Positions 1 to 9,202 of a stretch of DNA of 64,000 nucleotides are shown piece by piece. Below the pieces are notes generated by a model. It made no database searches, was not told the origin of the DNA, and was given only the letters and a program-made list of their open reading frames with translations. Positions within the stretch are counted from its first letter, which is position 1; each line of letters begins with the position of its first letter. The DNA lies in contig NZ_WLYS01000001.1 in the NCBI RefSeq assembly GCF_011316935.1, forward strand, positions 1 through 64,000, read 5' to 3'. Position numbers and translations under genes: made by a program. The DNA comes from Sphingobacterium chungjuense (GTDB lineage Bacteria; Bacteroidota; Bacteroidia; Sphingobacteriales; Sphingobacteriaceae).

Positions 1-155
1 GCTTCTAAAATCTAAAAGCTAAACTACTCACCACGCATCATGATCATTTCTTTAAAGAACTTTCTCGCCGCCGCATCGCGCTTTGGCCTTGTATATCTTA
101 TCCTTTCGGACTTGACTTTCTTTTTTTTGTTTCCCTTCCTCTGTGGTTGGGATTG

Positions 156-186
156 CAAAGGTAGGAATCTTTTCTGATCTTCCAAA
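156..186 (-). promoter_or_regulatory. Bacteroidetes-type promoter (proximal)
   Basis: On the minus strand the -7 element TACCTTTG (163 to 156) is preceded by TTTG (186 to 183) with a 19-base spacer. This fits the TTTG-N19-TAnnTTTG consensus used by the primary sigma factor of this phylum. Transcription would start near 150 and run off the left edge. Confidence 0.6.
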
Positions 187-307
187 TTTATTTTGAAAAT
201 AATTCTGGTGATCTCCGCTTCCCGAATCCGCTCGTTTTATCAGCTAACGCCTCCATAAACTCGCTTTTTCTATCCTCTCAACATCCTTCCTCCCTTGCGG
301 AGTGGTG

Positions 308-338
308 CAAAGGTAGAATAAACTTTCGCACCTCCAAA
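308..338 (-). promoter_or_regulatory. Bacteroidetes-type promoter (distal)
   Basis: The same architecture is repeated about 150 bases upstream of the proximal promoter: TACCTTTG (315 to 308) and TTTG (338 to 335), again with exactly 19 bases between. Identical -7 octamers and spacers in tandem suggest a strongly expressed unit. Confidence 0.6.
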
Positions 339-412
339 ACCTTTTTTCCCTTTTTATGTTTTAGCAAAGCTAACTGCCTTAAAAAGAGAGAGATTTTTTT
401 GAACACGAATAG

Positions 413-811
413 TTATTTATTCGCGCCTTTTCTAAACACCCAGTATTTTTGTAGCGTAAAGTTGAACCCTAAAGAAACTACCAACTCTACCATCAAGCGT
501 GTAATTCGATAATCAATACCTGTTATATCTGTTAAAAAAGGTGTTCCCTGAGATTTCAAAAGAATACTTCCAATAACCATGACGACAAATTTCCACAGTT
601 GATCGCCTACGGCAGTATCTTGATCTTTGAAGGTCCAATACCGATTGATTGAAAAATTCACCACCGCACCAATAGTTCCAGAGATCACAATGGACGTGCT
701 AACAGGTAAACCAAAAAGCTCTACGCCGCAGATCATGACTCCATAATCTACCATACCACCAACAAATGCGGATAGCTGTGCTTTTAGAAACTGTTTTACA
801 CCTTGAGCCAT
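413..811 (-). CDS. GtrA family membrane protein
   Basis: This 132-residue protein has four predicted membrane helices and two copies of the family's signature turn, NRYWTF near residue 57 and QKYWVF near 121. GtrA-family proteins are thought to move polyprenyl-linked sugars or other lipid-linked groups across the inner membrane. It is the last gene of the sphingolipid operon, 16 bases after the CDP-alcohol phosphotransferase gene. A role in flipping or glycosylating a sphingolipid intermediate is an inference from position only. The ATG at 811 is the natural start. Confidence 0.8.
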   Translation of the reverse strand: MAQGVKQFLKAQLSAFVGGMVDYGVMICGVELFGLPVSTSIVISGTIGAVVNFSINRYWTFKDQDTAVGDQLWKFVVMVIGSILLKSQGTPFLTDITGIDYRITRLMVELVVSLGFNFTLQKYWVFRKGANK

Positions 812-827
812 GTGGTATTCTTACAAT

Positions 828-1493
828 TCAGAGATTCATCTTTTCAGCAGCATCACGCTCATCACCCAAATCCATTAGCTTTTTGGTATCGACCAAATTA
901 ATGAAGAACAAAGCTACGCAGATAAGGAATACGGCATAAAGTATGGTGCCTGGTATCAGAATCTCCAGAATAATCACCAAACATAAAATGACCCGTACTT
1001 CTGTAGGCCCTAGCAATCCTGCATCGATCGTGTATTTGTCGGTGATTTTATAACGAAGCTGGCTAATGATCATGGCCCAACCGTAGAGAGCAACTAGCAA
1101 GAAACCCATTATTTCGTACTCAGACTCCACGTATAAATGAAATCCAAGTCCGATAAATACTGTACTGATCCAATCCATCACGATATCCAATGCAAAGCCA
1201 TACCATTTCCGAGATTTATTGCGATAGTATGCGATACGCCCATCCAAAGAATCACCAAACCATTGGACAAAAAAACCAAAAGGAGCTAACCAGAGGTAAT
1301 TTATCGTGTAATAATTTGCTAAGACAAAGCTAGCAAAGATGATAAGTGAACCTAATAAACCAATGGCGGTAAGGCCGTCTGATGTAATGGATTGCGGTAT
1401 GCGAGGAACGAGGTAACTGATAAACTTTTGCTCTGGCACACTCAATATATTCGTCCGTTTTCTGTCTGCAAAAAGTTTTTTATTTGTTTTCAT
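828..1493 (-). CDS. CDP-alcohol phosphatidyltransferase family protein
   Basis: This 221-residue integral membrane enzyme carries the CDP-alcohol phosphotransferase signature: D81, D84-G85, A88, G99, D103 and D107. The family transfers a phospho-alcohol from CDP-alcohol to an acceptor lipid or sugar alcohol; the aspartates bind the metals. The arginine usually following the alanine is Tyr89 here, and the spacer to G99 is one residue longer than in the commonest form. Its place behind the ceramide genes suggests that it adds the phosphate-linked head group of a sphingolipid. The exact head group cannot be read from sequence. Confidence 0.8.
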   Translation of the reverse strand: MKTNKKLFADRKRTNILSVPEQKFISYLVPRIPQSITSDGLTAIGLLGSLIIFASFVLANYYTINYLWLAPFGFFVQWFGDSLDGRIAYYRNKSRKWYGFALDIVMDWISTVFIGLGFHLYVESEYEIMGFLLVALYGWAMIISQLRYKITDKYTIDAGLLGPTEVRVILCLVIILEILIPGTILYAVFLICVALFFINLVDTKKLMDLGDERDAAEKMNL

Positions 1494-1503
1494 AGTGATT
1501 GTA

Positions 1504-2502
1504 TTAAAGCCAATGGTGCTCTTTGTACCACATCAGGCTTTCTGTAAGACCGGCTTCTAAATCGTAGCGCGGCTCAAAGTGTAATTCTTGTTTTGCTTTA
1601 GCAATATCGCATGCCCAGCTGCCAGCAGTAATTTCCTTTAGCCGTTCTGCATACAATACAGGTGTTTTGGTAGAAGATTTATAAAGCCATTCCGAAATGC
1701 TGGCTATTCGTTGGACAATGCTAAAAGGCACGTGCAACCGCAACATCCGCTTTTGCGTAATTTGCTTAAATAAGTTTGCTAATTGATAGCGATCATACAC
1801 TCCCCCATCGGTAAGATTATAGAATTCTAATTTTGCCATTGGCAATTTTAAGCTTTCTATCAGGAGATTTGCTAGATCTTTCACATAGATGAATGTCAGT
1901 GCTTGGGGATTTCGGCCGATATAAGCATCAATGCCTTTATTTAAGGTCTGCAGCAAGATAAAGATATCTTTATCTTTCGGACCATACACTGCTGTCGGGC
2001 GAAAAATACGGATCGGTTTGTCCGCAAATTGTTCGTGTACCAACTGTTCCATACGCATTTTACTGCGTCCGTATACCGTTACGGGCTGGTAAGCCGAGTT
2101 TTCGTCAATCAATTCTCCATTATACGGCATTGGGCCGATAGCGGCCAAACTACTCAAAATATGCAAGCCGATTGGCGGGTATGTTATGGAAAATGCGGCT
2201 GTCAATAAATTAATCGTGTAATCTATGTTGACGGTTTGCATGTCAGATTCACGTTTTGCTTTGGTAAGCGCTGCAGCGTGAATGATATAAGTGTAGGATT
2301 CTTCTTCTAGCCACTCCCCTAGTTTCTCCACGTTGGAGAAATCAGCTTCGATGAACTTGTCCACTAAATGGGCAATATCATCCGTTTTGCTGGAGCGGCG
2401 GATAGTTGCATGAATGGTATAACCGGCTGTTTTTGCTGCATGTACCAGATGATATCCCACAAATCCACTGGCACCGGTTATTAACAGCTTTGGTTGCTTC
2501 AT
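1504..2502 (-). CDS. NAD(P)-dependent extended SDR (candidate ketosphinganine/ceramide reductase)
   Basis: This 332-residue protein has the extended short-chain dehydrogenase layout: the nucleotide-binding TGASGFVG at residues 9-16, catalytic YGRSK (Y144, K148), and Ser117/Ser118 in the active-site region. It overlaps the preceding acyltransferase gene by four bases (ATGA) and is two genes from serine palmitoyltransferase. In other bacteria, an epimerase-like SDR in such clusters reduces the 3-keto group of the sphingoid base or ceramide. That role is inferred here from neighbourhood and family, not from a diagnostic residue. Confidence 0.75.
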   Translation of the reverse strand: MKQPKLLITGASGFVGYHLVHAAKTAGYTIHATIRRSSKTDDIAHLVDKFIEADFSNVEKLGEWLEEESYTYIIHAAALTKAKRESDMQTVNIDYTINLLTAAFSITYPPIGLHILSSLAAIGPMPYNGELIDENSAYQPVTVYGRSKMRMEQLVHEQFADKPIRIFRPTAVYGPKDKDIFILLQTLNKGIDAYIGRNPQALTFIYVKDLANLLIESLKLPMAKLEFYNLTDGGVYDRYQLANLFKQITQKRMLRLHVPFSIVQRIASISEWLYKSSTKTPVLYAERLKEITAGSWACDIAKAKQELHFEPRYDLEAGLTESLMWYKEHHWL

Positions 2503-3620
2503 ACCGATTTCTCGAACAAGCGATATCGCTTGTATAATTGTCCGTTTATCTGTTCAATAGCACTATTCATTAAATAATTGCTATCCAACATCCAGGAACA
2601 TTCTGCCCCTTTTAGGCCACTTTTCTTTCCGTTTCTAATCAATCTTCCGTACAGACAGGCTTCAATACCAAGCTTTCTATACGGCTCTAATACGCCCAAC
2701 ATCAGTACCCTAACATGATCTATATTCTTCCTGCCGAACAACAACTTAAAAATGCCTGTCGGCAGTAAGCGACCACGCTTGATCTTTATTTGCACCTGAT
2801 TGATATCGGGCACTCCCAGTGTGAATGCGACAATCTCCCCTGCCTTCTCTGCCACAATAGCATATTGCGGATCCAAAACCATTTTCAAATCCTTAGCCGT
2901 ATGATTAAATTCTTCATCCGTCATTGGCACGAATCCTAGGTTTTTGTCCCACGCGGAATTGTATACCGCTTTTATTTTCTCGGCTTCGTTTTTGAAGTCT
3001 TTGAGGTTTATTTCTCGAAGAACGATGCCTGAACGATTTAAACGTTCTTCCAAACGATCCATCAAATCCAATGCGCGCCCACTGACCGTAGCAGTATCGA
3101 TATAATAGGCTCGCAGATCTTCCTTCTTCGCAAAACCATAATTACTGATAAGGTCTGCGTAATAAGGATAATTGTACGTCATCATGGCCATCGGTGGGCG
3201 GTCAAAACCTTCCACCAACAAACCACAGGTATCATTAGTCGTTAAGTTTATCGGACCCACGATTTGATCTCCGCCTTTTTCCTGTACCCATTTTGTCACC
3301 TGATCGAATAGCGCATTGGCCACTTCTTGGTCATTAATGCATTCGAAGAAACCAAAGTGTCCTTCGGTTGCGTGCACATAGGCATTATGGTTGTTATTCC
3401 AAATGGCTACAATACGTCCAGACAAAACACCATTTTTAAAAGCTAAAAATGGCTGTGCGGTAGAATGTTTGTAAAAAGGATGTTTATCAGATGATAATAA
3501 ATCTTGTTGCCCCAAGAAAAGTTCAGGCACGTAATTTTTATCCCCTTGATATAGATCATGCGGGAAGTCTATAAAACGAGCGAGCTGTTTTTTATCTTTT
3601 ACGGGTACAATTTCAATCAT
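2499..3620 (-). CDS. GNAT-like acyltransferase (candidate bacterial ceramide synthase)
   Basis: This 373-residue soluble protein resembles the large GNAT-fold acyltransferases that sit beside serine palmitoyltransferase in many Bacteroidetes. The C-terminal half (about 205-345) contains the likely acyl-CoA-binding fold. Bacterial ceramide synthase of Caulobacter is also a GNAT-type enzyme, so N-acylation of the sphingoid base is the leading guess. It lies 16 bases behind the palmitoyltransferase gene and overlaps the SDR gene start. The assignment is by family and context; no experiment on a close homolog is implied. Confidence 0.65.
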   Translation of the reverse strand: MIEIVPVKDKKQLARFIDFPHDLYQGDKNYVPELFLGQQDLLSSDKHPFYKHSTAQPFLAFKNGVLSGRIVAIWNNNHNAYVHATEGHFGFFECINDQEVANALFDQVTKWVQEKGGDQIVGPINLTTNDTCGLLVEGFDRPPMAMMTYNYPYYADLISNYGFAKKEDLRAYYIDTATVSGRALDLMDRLEERLNRSGIVLREINLKDFKNEAEKIKAVYNSAWDKNLGFVPMTDEEFNHTAKDLKMVLDPQYAIVAEKAGEIVAFTLGVPDINQVQIKIKRGRLLPTGIFKLLFGRKNIDHVRVLMLGVLEPYRKLGIEACLYGRLIRNGKKSGLKGAECSWMLDSNYLMNSAIEQINGQLYKRYRLFEKSV

Positions 3621-3636
3621 AGGTAGATAGGAGCTT

Positions 3637-5141
<1,505 letters not shown>

Positions 5142-5597
5142 ATGGCTATCGCATCGAGAATTAATATAAAAAATAAAAGAGCAACATTCGAATACCACAT
5201 TTTAGACACCTACACGGCTGGATTGGGATTGCTAGGCACGGAGATTAAATCTATTCGGGAAGGCAAAGCAAATATCAATGATAGCTTTTGTGCATTTTTC
5301 GAAGATGGTCTTTATATCCGCAACATGCATATTGCAGAGTATTCGTTCGGTTCGTTTTATAACCACGAAGCCAAACGAGATCGTAAACTTTTACTGACCA
5401 AACGTGAACTCAAGAAGTTAAAAGACAAAGGTGAAGAAAAAGGCTTTACGATCGTACCATTGCGTATTTTCATCAGCGAACGTGGTTTTGCCAAAGTTGA
5501 AATCGCCTTGGCACAGGGTAAAAAGGATTTTGATAAGAGAGATACGATTAAAGAACGTGAATCGAAACGAGAGCTTGATCGTGCCATGAAACGTTAA
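5142..5597 (+). CDS. smpB: SsrA-binding protein SmpB
   Basis: SmpB binds tmRNA and delivers it to stalled ribosomes in trans-translation. The ATG at 5142 gives 151 residues, the family's usual length, and starts at the conserved N-terminal beta strand. A longer frame from 5082 adds 20 unlikely residues that overlap the promoter. The features NRKATFEY-like (here NKRATFEY), [18 protein letters not shown] and the basic C-terminal tail [17 protein letters not shown] are all characteristic. The stop codon overlaps that of the convergent AraC gene within a shared TTAA at 5594-5597. Confidence 0.95.
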   Translation: MAIASRINIKNKRATFEYHILDTYTAGLGLLGTEIKSIREGKANINDSFCAFFEDGLYIRNMHIAEYSFGSFYNHEAKRDRKLLLTKRELKKLKDKGEEKGFTIVPLRIFISERGFAKVEIALAQGKKDFDKRDTIKERESKRELDRAMKR

Positions 5598-6514
5598 TGT
5601 GCTAGCCCCATTTTTTGCGCATATGCTCCTGGTGTTAACCCTTCCCGCCTGCCAAATAAGCGGACAAAATAATTAACATCGTTGAATCCGACGGCGTAGC
5701 CTGCTTCTTTGACACTTAGGCCTTGTTCAAGAAACCGCTTGGCAAATGCTATTCGTTCCCGAATTACATATTCCATAGGGCTAATCCCCACCTGAAACTT
5801 AAATTCTTTAAACAAAGCGGAGCGACTCATGTTAGCTTTTTTACTGAGAAGATCAATGGTTAGTTCGCTAGATATGTGCTCTCGAATAAATTCAGTAAGG
5901 TAATTCAATAAAGAAGTTTTTTTATCCTCTTCCGTCATTAAATGTAACAGATTCTGTGTTTGTAAAGTACGAATCAGCAACTCTTGAATGGTTAATTCCG
6001 CTAAAGCTTCGTGGAAAAAATCATTACCCGACATTAACCGAAACAATTTATTCGTCAGATACATAGTCTCCGCGTCGTGTTTAAAATGAAATTTATCCCA
6101 ACGGAAATGCCATTCTGCAGATTGATCACAGGCGGGTTGCCGCTCATTTAGAAACGCAACCACATCCTCCACTTTTCGACGATCTATCGTCAACGCGGCA
6201 CACTGCGTGGGTGCCGAAATCTTTGCCTCAGGAAAGTCAATCTTCATCAATTTGTTTTCTGGTAATATCAAAGTTTCGCCTGGTATGTAATCGAAAGATG
6301 GCGTATTTTCTAAATGCATGACCTTCTTGCCTCGCAACATGTTGACCATCACGACATCATCAAACTGAAGAGGAACAGCATGCGTAGGTTGATAAGTCTC
6401 AAAGACATTGAACTCAAAACTCCCAAAGGTAGCCACTCGTCGATTCTCTACCAACGTGGACAATTGCTTGTCTGTAGAAAGTGGTAATACATCTAATGCA
6501 TAATTATACCTCAT
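5594..6514 (-). CDS. AraC family transcriptional regulator
   Basis: This is a 306-residue regulator with an N-terminal AraC-binding-type sensor domain (about 30-190) and a C-terminal pair of helix-turn-helix motifs (about 205-303). The C-terminal part reads as an AraC signature ([20 protein letters not shown]). It is divergent from an aldehyde dehydrogenase gene followed by a DUF779 gene. AraC regulators accompany that pair in several bacteria, so control of aldehyde or alcohol oxidation is likely. A direct repeat with 21-base period in the shared intergenic region is a candidate operator. Confidence 0.85.
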   Translation of the reverse strand: MRYNYALDVLPLSTDKQLSTLVENRRVATFGSFEFNVFETYQPTHAVPLQFDDVVMVNMLRGKKVMHLENTPSFDYIPGETLILPENKLMKIDFPEAKISAPTQCAALTIDRRKVEDVVAFLNERQPACDQSAEWHFRWDKFHFKHDAETMYLTNKLFRLMSGNDFFHEALAELTIQELLIRTLQTQNLLHLMTEEDKKTSLLNYLTEFIREHISSELTIDLLSKKANMSRSALFKEFKFQVGISPMEYVIRERIAFAKRFLEQGLSVKEAGYAVGFNDVNYFVRLFGRREGLTPGAYAQKMGLAH

Positions 6515-6579
6515 ACCGATCCAATTTAGCCGTGAACGATCTAGGTAAGATACGAAAAAAAATAAATCGAAAGAAAAAA

Positions 6580-6608
6580 AACAATTGCTTGACCATGAAT
6601 AACAATTG
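6580..6608 (+). promoter_or_regulatory. Candidate AraC operator (21-base direct repeat)
   Basis: AACAATTG occurs at 6580-6587 and again at 6601-6608, exactly 21 bases apart, or two helical turns. AraC-family proteins commonly bind half-sites in this arrangement. The pair ends about 48 bases before the -7 element of the aldehyde dehydrogenase gene, a position suitable for activation. Binding by the adjacent regulator is inferred. Confidence 0.45.
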
Positions 6609-6655
6609 TGCTATTGATTAGGATTATTATGCTAAATATCAGCTTACTAAACCAC

Positions 6656-6663
6656 TAAATTTG
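6656..6663 (+). promoter_or_regulatory. -7 element of the aldehyde dehydrogenase gene
   Basis: TAAATTTG matches TAnnTTTG and lies 50 bases before the ATG at 6714. There is no TTTG at the expected upstream distance, which fits a promoter that depends on an activator. Confidence 0.4.
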
Positions 6664-6713
6664 AGGTGTTGACGATTTACATAATCGCATCATAAAACTA
6701 AATTTTGGTAATC

Positions 6714-8216
6714 ATGAGTGTATTAGAAAGACCTTCGTTCAAAGAACGATATGACAACTACATTGGCGGAAAATTCGTAGCGCCAGTAAACGGCAAATAC
6801 TTCGACAACATCTCCCCTATAGATGGCAAAGTATTTACAAAAGTAGCGCACTCCAGCAAAGAAGATTTGGATTTAGCAGTAGAAGCTGGTGCCAAAGCTT
6901 TTACAACGTGGAGTAAAACATCTGCCACCGAGCGCAGTATCATCCTCAATAAAATTGCCGATCGGCTAGAAGAAAACTTAGAATATCTGGCGACCGTAGA
7001 AACCATTGACAATGGTAAAGCTGTCCGCGAAACCTTGAATGCCGACATTCCCTTAGCCATTGATCACTTCAGGTATTTCGCTGGTGTGATCCGCGCCGAA
7101 GAAGGTAGCGCGACCGAATTGGATTCAGATACCTTATCGCTGATTATTCACGAACCTTTGGGTGTGGTGGCACAAATTATTCCTTGGAATTTCCCAATTC
7201 TGATGGCCGTGTGGAAGCTTGCTCCAGCATTGGCCGCAGGCTGCACCGTAGTATTGAAACCTGCAGAAAGCACACCTACTTCGATCTTAGTACTGATGGA
7301 GATAATAGAAGATCTCCTTCCAGCGGGCGTAATCAACATCGTAAACGGCTTTGGCGCAGAGCTCGGCCGCGCTTTGGTCACCAATCCGAAAATATCCAAA
7401 GCCGCCTTTACCGGATCTACCGCAACTGGAAGATTAGTGATGCAATACGCGACAGAAAACATCATTCCTGTAACGTTAGAGTTGGGTGGCAAATCGCCGA
7501 ATGTTTTCTTCAATTCGGTGCTGGATCACGACGATGACTACTTAGACAAAGCTATCGAAGGTGCCGTATTATTTGCCCTCAATCAAGGAGAGATCTGTAC
7601 CTGCCCATCCAGAATCTTAGTGCAGGAAGATATCGCCGACAAATTTATTGAAAAGGTCATCGCGCGTGTTAAGCAGATCAAAGTGGGCAATCCACTAGAT
7701 CCTGATGTGATGATGGGAGCGCAAGCTTCTGAAATACAGAAAGACAAAATCCTGTCTTACATCAAATTAGGAAAAGAAGAAGGCGCAGAAGTGCTTACCG
7801 GAGGTGAAGTGAATAAGGTAGGCGAAGGATTAAATGCAGGTTATTACATACAACCCACCGTCTTCAAAGGGCACAATAAGATGCGTATTTTCCAAGAGGA
7901 AATATTTGGACCGGTGGTTTCACTAACCACGTTTAAAGATGAAAAAGAAGCCATCGAAATTGCCAACGATACCATTTATGGCTTGGGTGCCGGCGTATGG
8001 ACTAGAGATGCGCATCAACTGTATACTGTACCAAGAGCGATACAAGCGGGTCGTGTGTGGGTCAATCAATACCACGCTTATCCTGCCGGTGCTCCGTTTG
8101 GCGGATACAAACAATCTGGCGTTGGACGTGAGAATCATAAAATGATGCTCGGACACTACCGCCAGTCTAAAAACATGCTGATCTCTTACAGTAAAAAGAA
8201 ACTAGGCTTCTTCTAG
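6714..8216 (+). CDS. Aldehyde dehydrogenase (NAD+)
   Basis: This 500-residue enzyme of the ALDH superfamily oxidises an aldehyde to the acid with NAD+. The general-base glutamate lies in LELGGKSPN (around residue 260) and the nucleophilic cysteine in [11 protein letters not shown] (around 300), with the C-terminal [12 protein letters not shown] motif. The closest family members act on acetaldehyde or chloroacetaldehyde. The following DUF779 gene is a recurrent partner of acetaldehyde dehydrogenase genes. The start at 6714 (ATG) is preferred over a TTG three codons upstream. Confidence 0.92.
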   Translation: MSVLERPSFKERYDNYIGGKFVAPVNGKYFDNISPIDGKVFTKVAHSSKEDLDLAVEAGAKAFTTWSKTSATERSIILNKIADRLEENLEYLATVETIDNGKAVRETLNADIPLAIDHFRYFAGVIRAEEGSATELDSDTLSLIIHEPLGVVAQIIPWNFPILMAVWKLAPALAAGCTVVLKPAESTPTSILVLMEIIEDLLPAGVINIVNGFGAELGRALVTNPKISKAAFTGSTATGRLVMQYATENIIPVTLELGGKSPNVFFNSVLDHDDDYLDKAIEGAVLFALNQGEICTCPSRILVQEDIADKFIEKVIARVKQIKVGNPLDPDVMMGAQASEIQKDKILSYIKLGKEEGAEVLTGGEVNKVGEGLNAGYYIQPTVFKGHNKMRIFQEEIFGPVVSLTTFKDEKEAIEIANDTIYGLGAGVWTRDAHQLYTVPRAIQAGRVWVNQYHAYPAGAPFGGYKQSGVGRENHKMMLGHYRQSKNMLISYSKKKLGFF

Positions 8217-8288
8217 AATACAAATCGCTAAGCTCAATCCAATCTCAGGATCTTAGCTATTCGTTCAGCAAACATTAAATTGATCGAG

Positions 8289-8318
8289 TATTGCCTTTCA
8301 CCACACCGAAAGGCAATA
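8289..8318 (+). terminator. Hairpin between aldehyde dehydrogenase and DUF779 genes
   Basis: A perfect 11-base-pair stem, TATTGCCTTTC with GAAAGGCAATA, encloses an 8-base loop. It ends 18 bases before the DUF779 start codon and has only a loose T-rich tail (TTCTTACGTTTTT). It may be a partial terminator, or an mRNA-processing element that sets the ratio of the two products. Confidence 0.5.
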
Positions 8319-8336
8319 TTCTTACGTTTTTGAATT

Positions 8337-8711
8337 ATGACTGAAAGATTATCACTCACAGAAAGCGCCAAAGAACTGATCCATGAATTAGTGGAAAAGC
8401 ATGGGGATCTGATGTTTTACCAAGCGGGTGGTTGTTGCGAAGGCACACAACCACAGTGCTTCGAAAAAGGTGGATATTATCCCCGATACAATGATGCGAT
8501 GATTGGCTTGGTAGAAGGATTCGAATTCTGGATTGATCGGGATCTATTTGAATATTGGCAATATTCGCATTTCACCTTAGATGTGCTCCAAGGCTTCGGA
8601 CCAGGCGGTTTCTCCCTAGAAACACCTCTCGGCAAAACGTTTAAAGTGCATTATCGCTTATTTACAGAAAGCGAATTAGCCGATTTGCCACCGGTCATTA
8701 GAAGTGTTTAG
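8337..8711 (+). CDS. DUF779 domain-containing protein
   Basis: This is a 124-residue protein covering the whole DUF779 domain. It has the family's conserved GGCCEGTQPQCF segment near residue 31, with three cysteines, and a C-terminal aromatic stretch. Its biochemical function is unknown. In many bacteria it follows an aldehyde dehydrogenase gene, as here, so an accessory or stress role in aldehyde metabolism is a reasonable inference. The clustered cysteines could bind a metal. Confidence 0.85.
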   Translation: MTERLSLTESAKELIHELVEKHGDLMFYQAGGCCEGTQPQCFEKGGYYPRYNDAMIGLVEGFEFWIDRDLFEYWQYSHFTLDVLQGFGPGGFSLETPLGKTFKVHYRLFTESELADLPPVIRSV

Positions 8712-8730
8712 AAGCCGAAGGCTACTTAAG

Positions 8731-9162
8731 CTAAGTAGATACGTTTAAGCCTTGCAATACCGGAATCGGCTTTTTGTCGTCGTTTAGCGCCACAAAAGTA
8801 AAAGAACCTTGAATCGCTAACTCACGGCTATCCTCGTACATGCTTTCCAAGAAAATCTGTACCCGCACTTTCACACTGGTATTTCCCACTTTTTCTACAC
8901 GCCCGACTGCTTCTACAATACTGCCGGCCGGAATGGCTTTATTGAAATCAATCTTATCGGTAGAGACCGTCACCAATCGTTTGCGACAGAAACGTGTGGC
9001 TGCCATAAAACTTACCTCATCCATAATGGCGAGTGCCTTACCACCAAAAAGCGTATCATGATGATTAGTAATGGACGGGAAAACTGTAATACAAACGCGG
9101 GTTTCTGATCGTTCTATTCTTTCTGCTATGGTCACCGCTGTTGCTTCTTCTATCGTTTGCAA
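8731..9162 (-). CDS. Acyl-CoA thioesterase (hotdog fold)
   Basis: This 143-residue single-hotdog thioesterase hydrolyses acyl-CoA. It carries the family motif TNHHDTLFGGKALAIMDEVS near residues 31-50, where the aspartate and the following helix form the active site. No ATG is available: the frame opens with TTG at 9162, and a GTG at 9135 is a shorter alternative that would still include the conserved RIERSETRV strand. An in-frame stop lies just upstream. It is convergent with the DUF779 gene at 19 bases. Confidence 0.88.
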   Translation of the reverse strand: MQTIEEATAVTIAERIERSETRVCITVFPSITNHHDTLFGGKALAIMDEVSFMAATRFCRKRLVTVSTDKIDFNKAIPAGSIVEAVGRVEKVGNTSVKVRVQIFLESMYEDSRELAIQGSFTFVALNDDKKPIPVLQGLNVST

Positions 9163-9202
9163 ATTGTACTGATTTTAATAATGCGTGCAAAGATACATAA
9201 AT

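Larger units (their letters stand above)
1..412. other. Non-coding region with leftward tandem promoters
   Basis: No convincing gene lies in these 412 bases. They contain two well-formed Bacteroidetes promoters that both point left, and a perfect 12-base palindrome (TTCTTTAAAGAA) at 48-59. With no good reading frame downstream before the edge, the likely target is a stable RNA or a gene just outside the window. An rRNA operon is possible, because two strong promoters and a long leader are typical of one, but nothing inside the window proves it. Confidence 0.5.

Noticed and set aside
24..185. Basic 53-codon reading frame on the minus strand, opening with TTG
   Set aside because: It overlaps the proximal promoter -7 element, has no ATG near its start and resembles nothing I know. 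Chance translation of a leader is more likely, although its low stop density is mildly curious.
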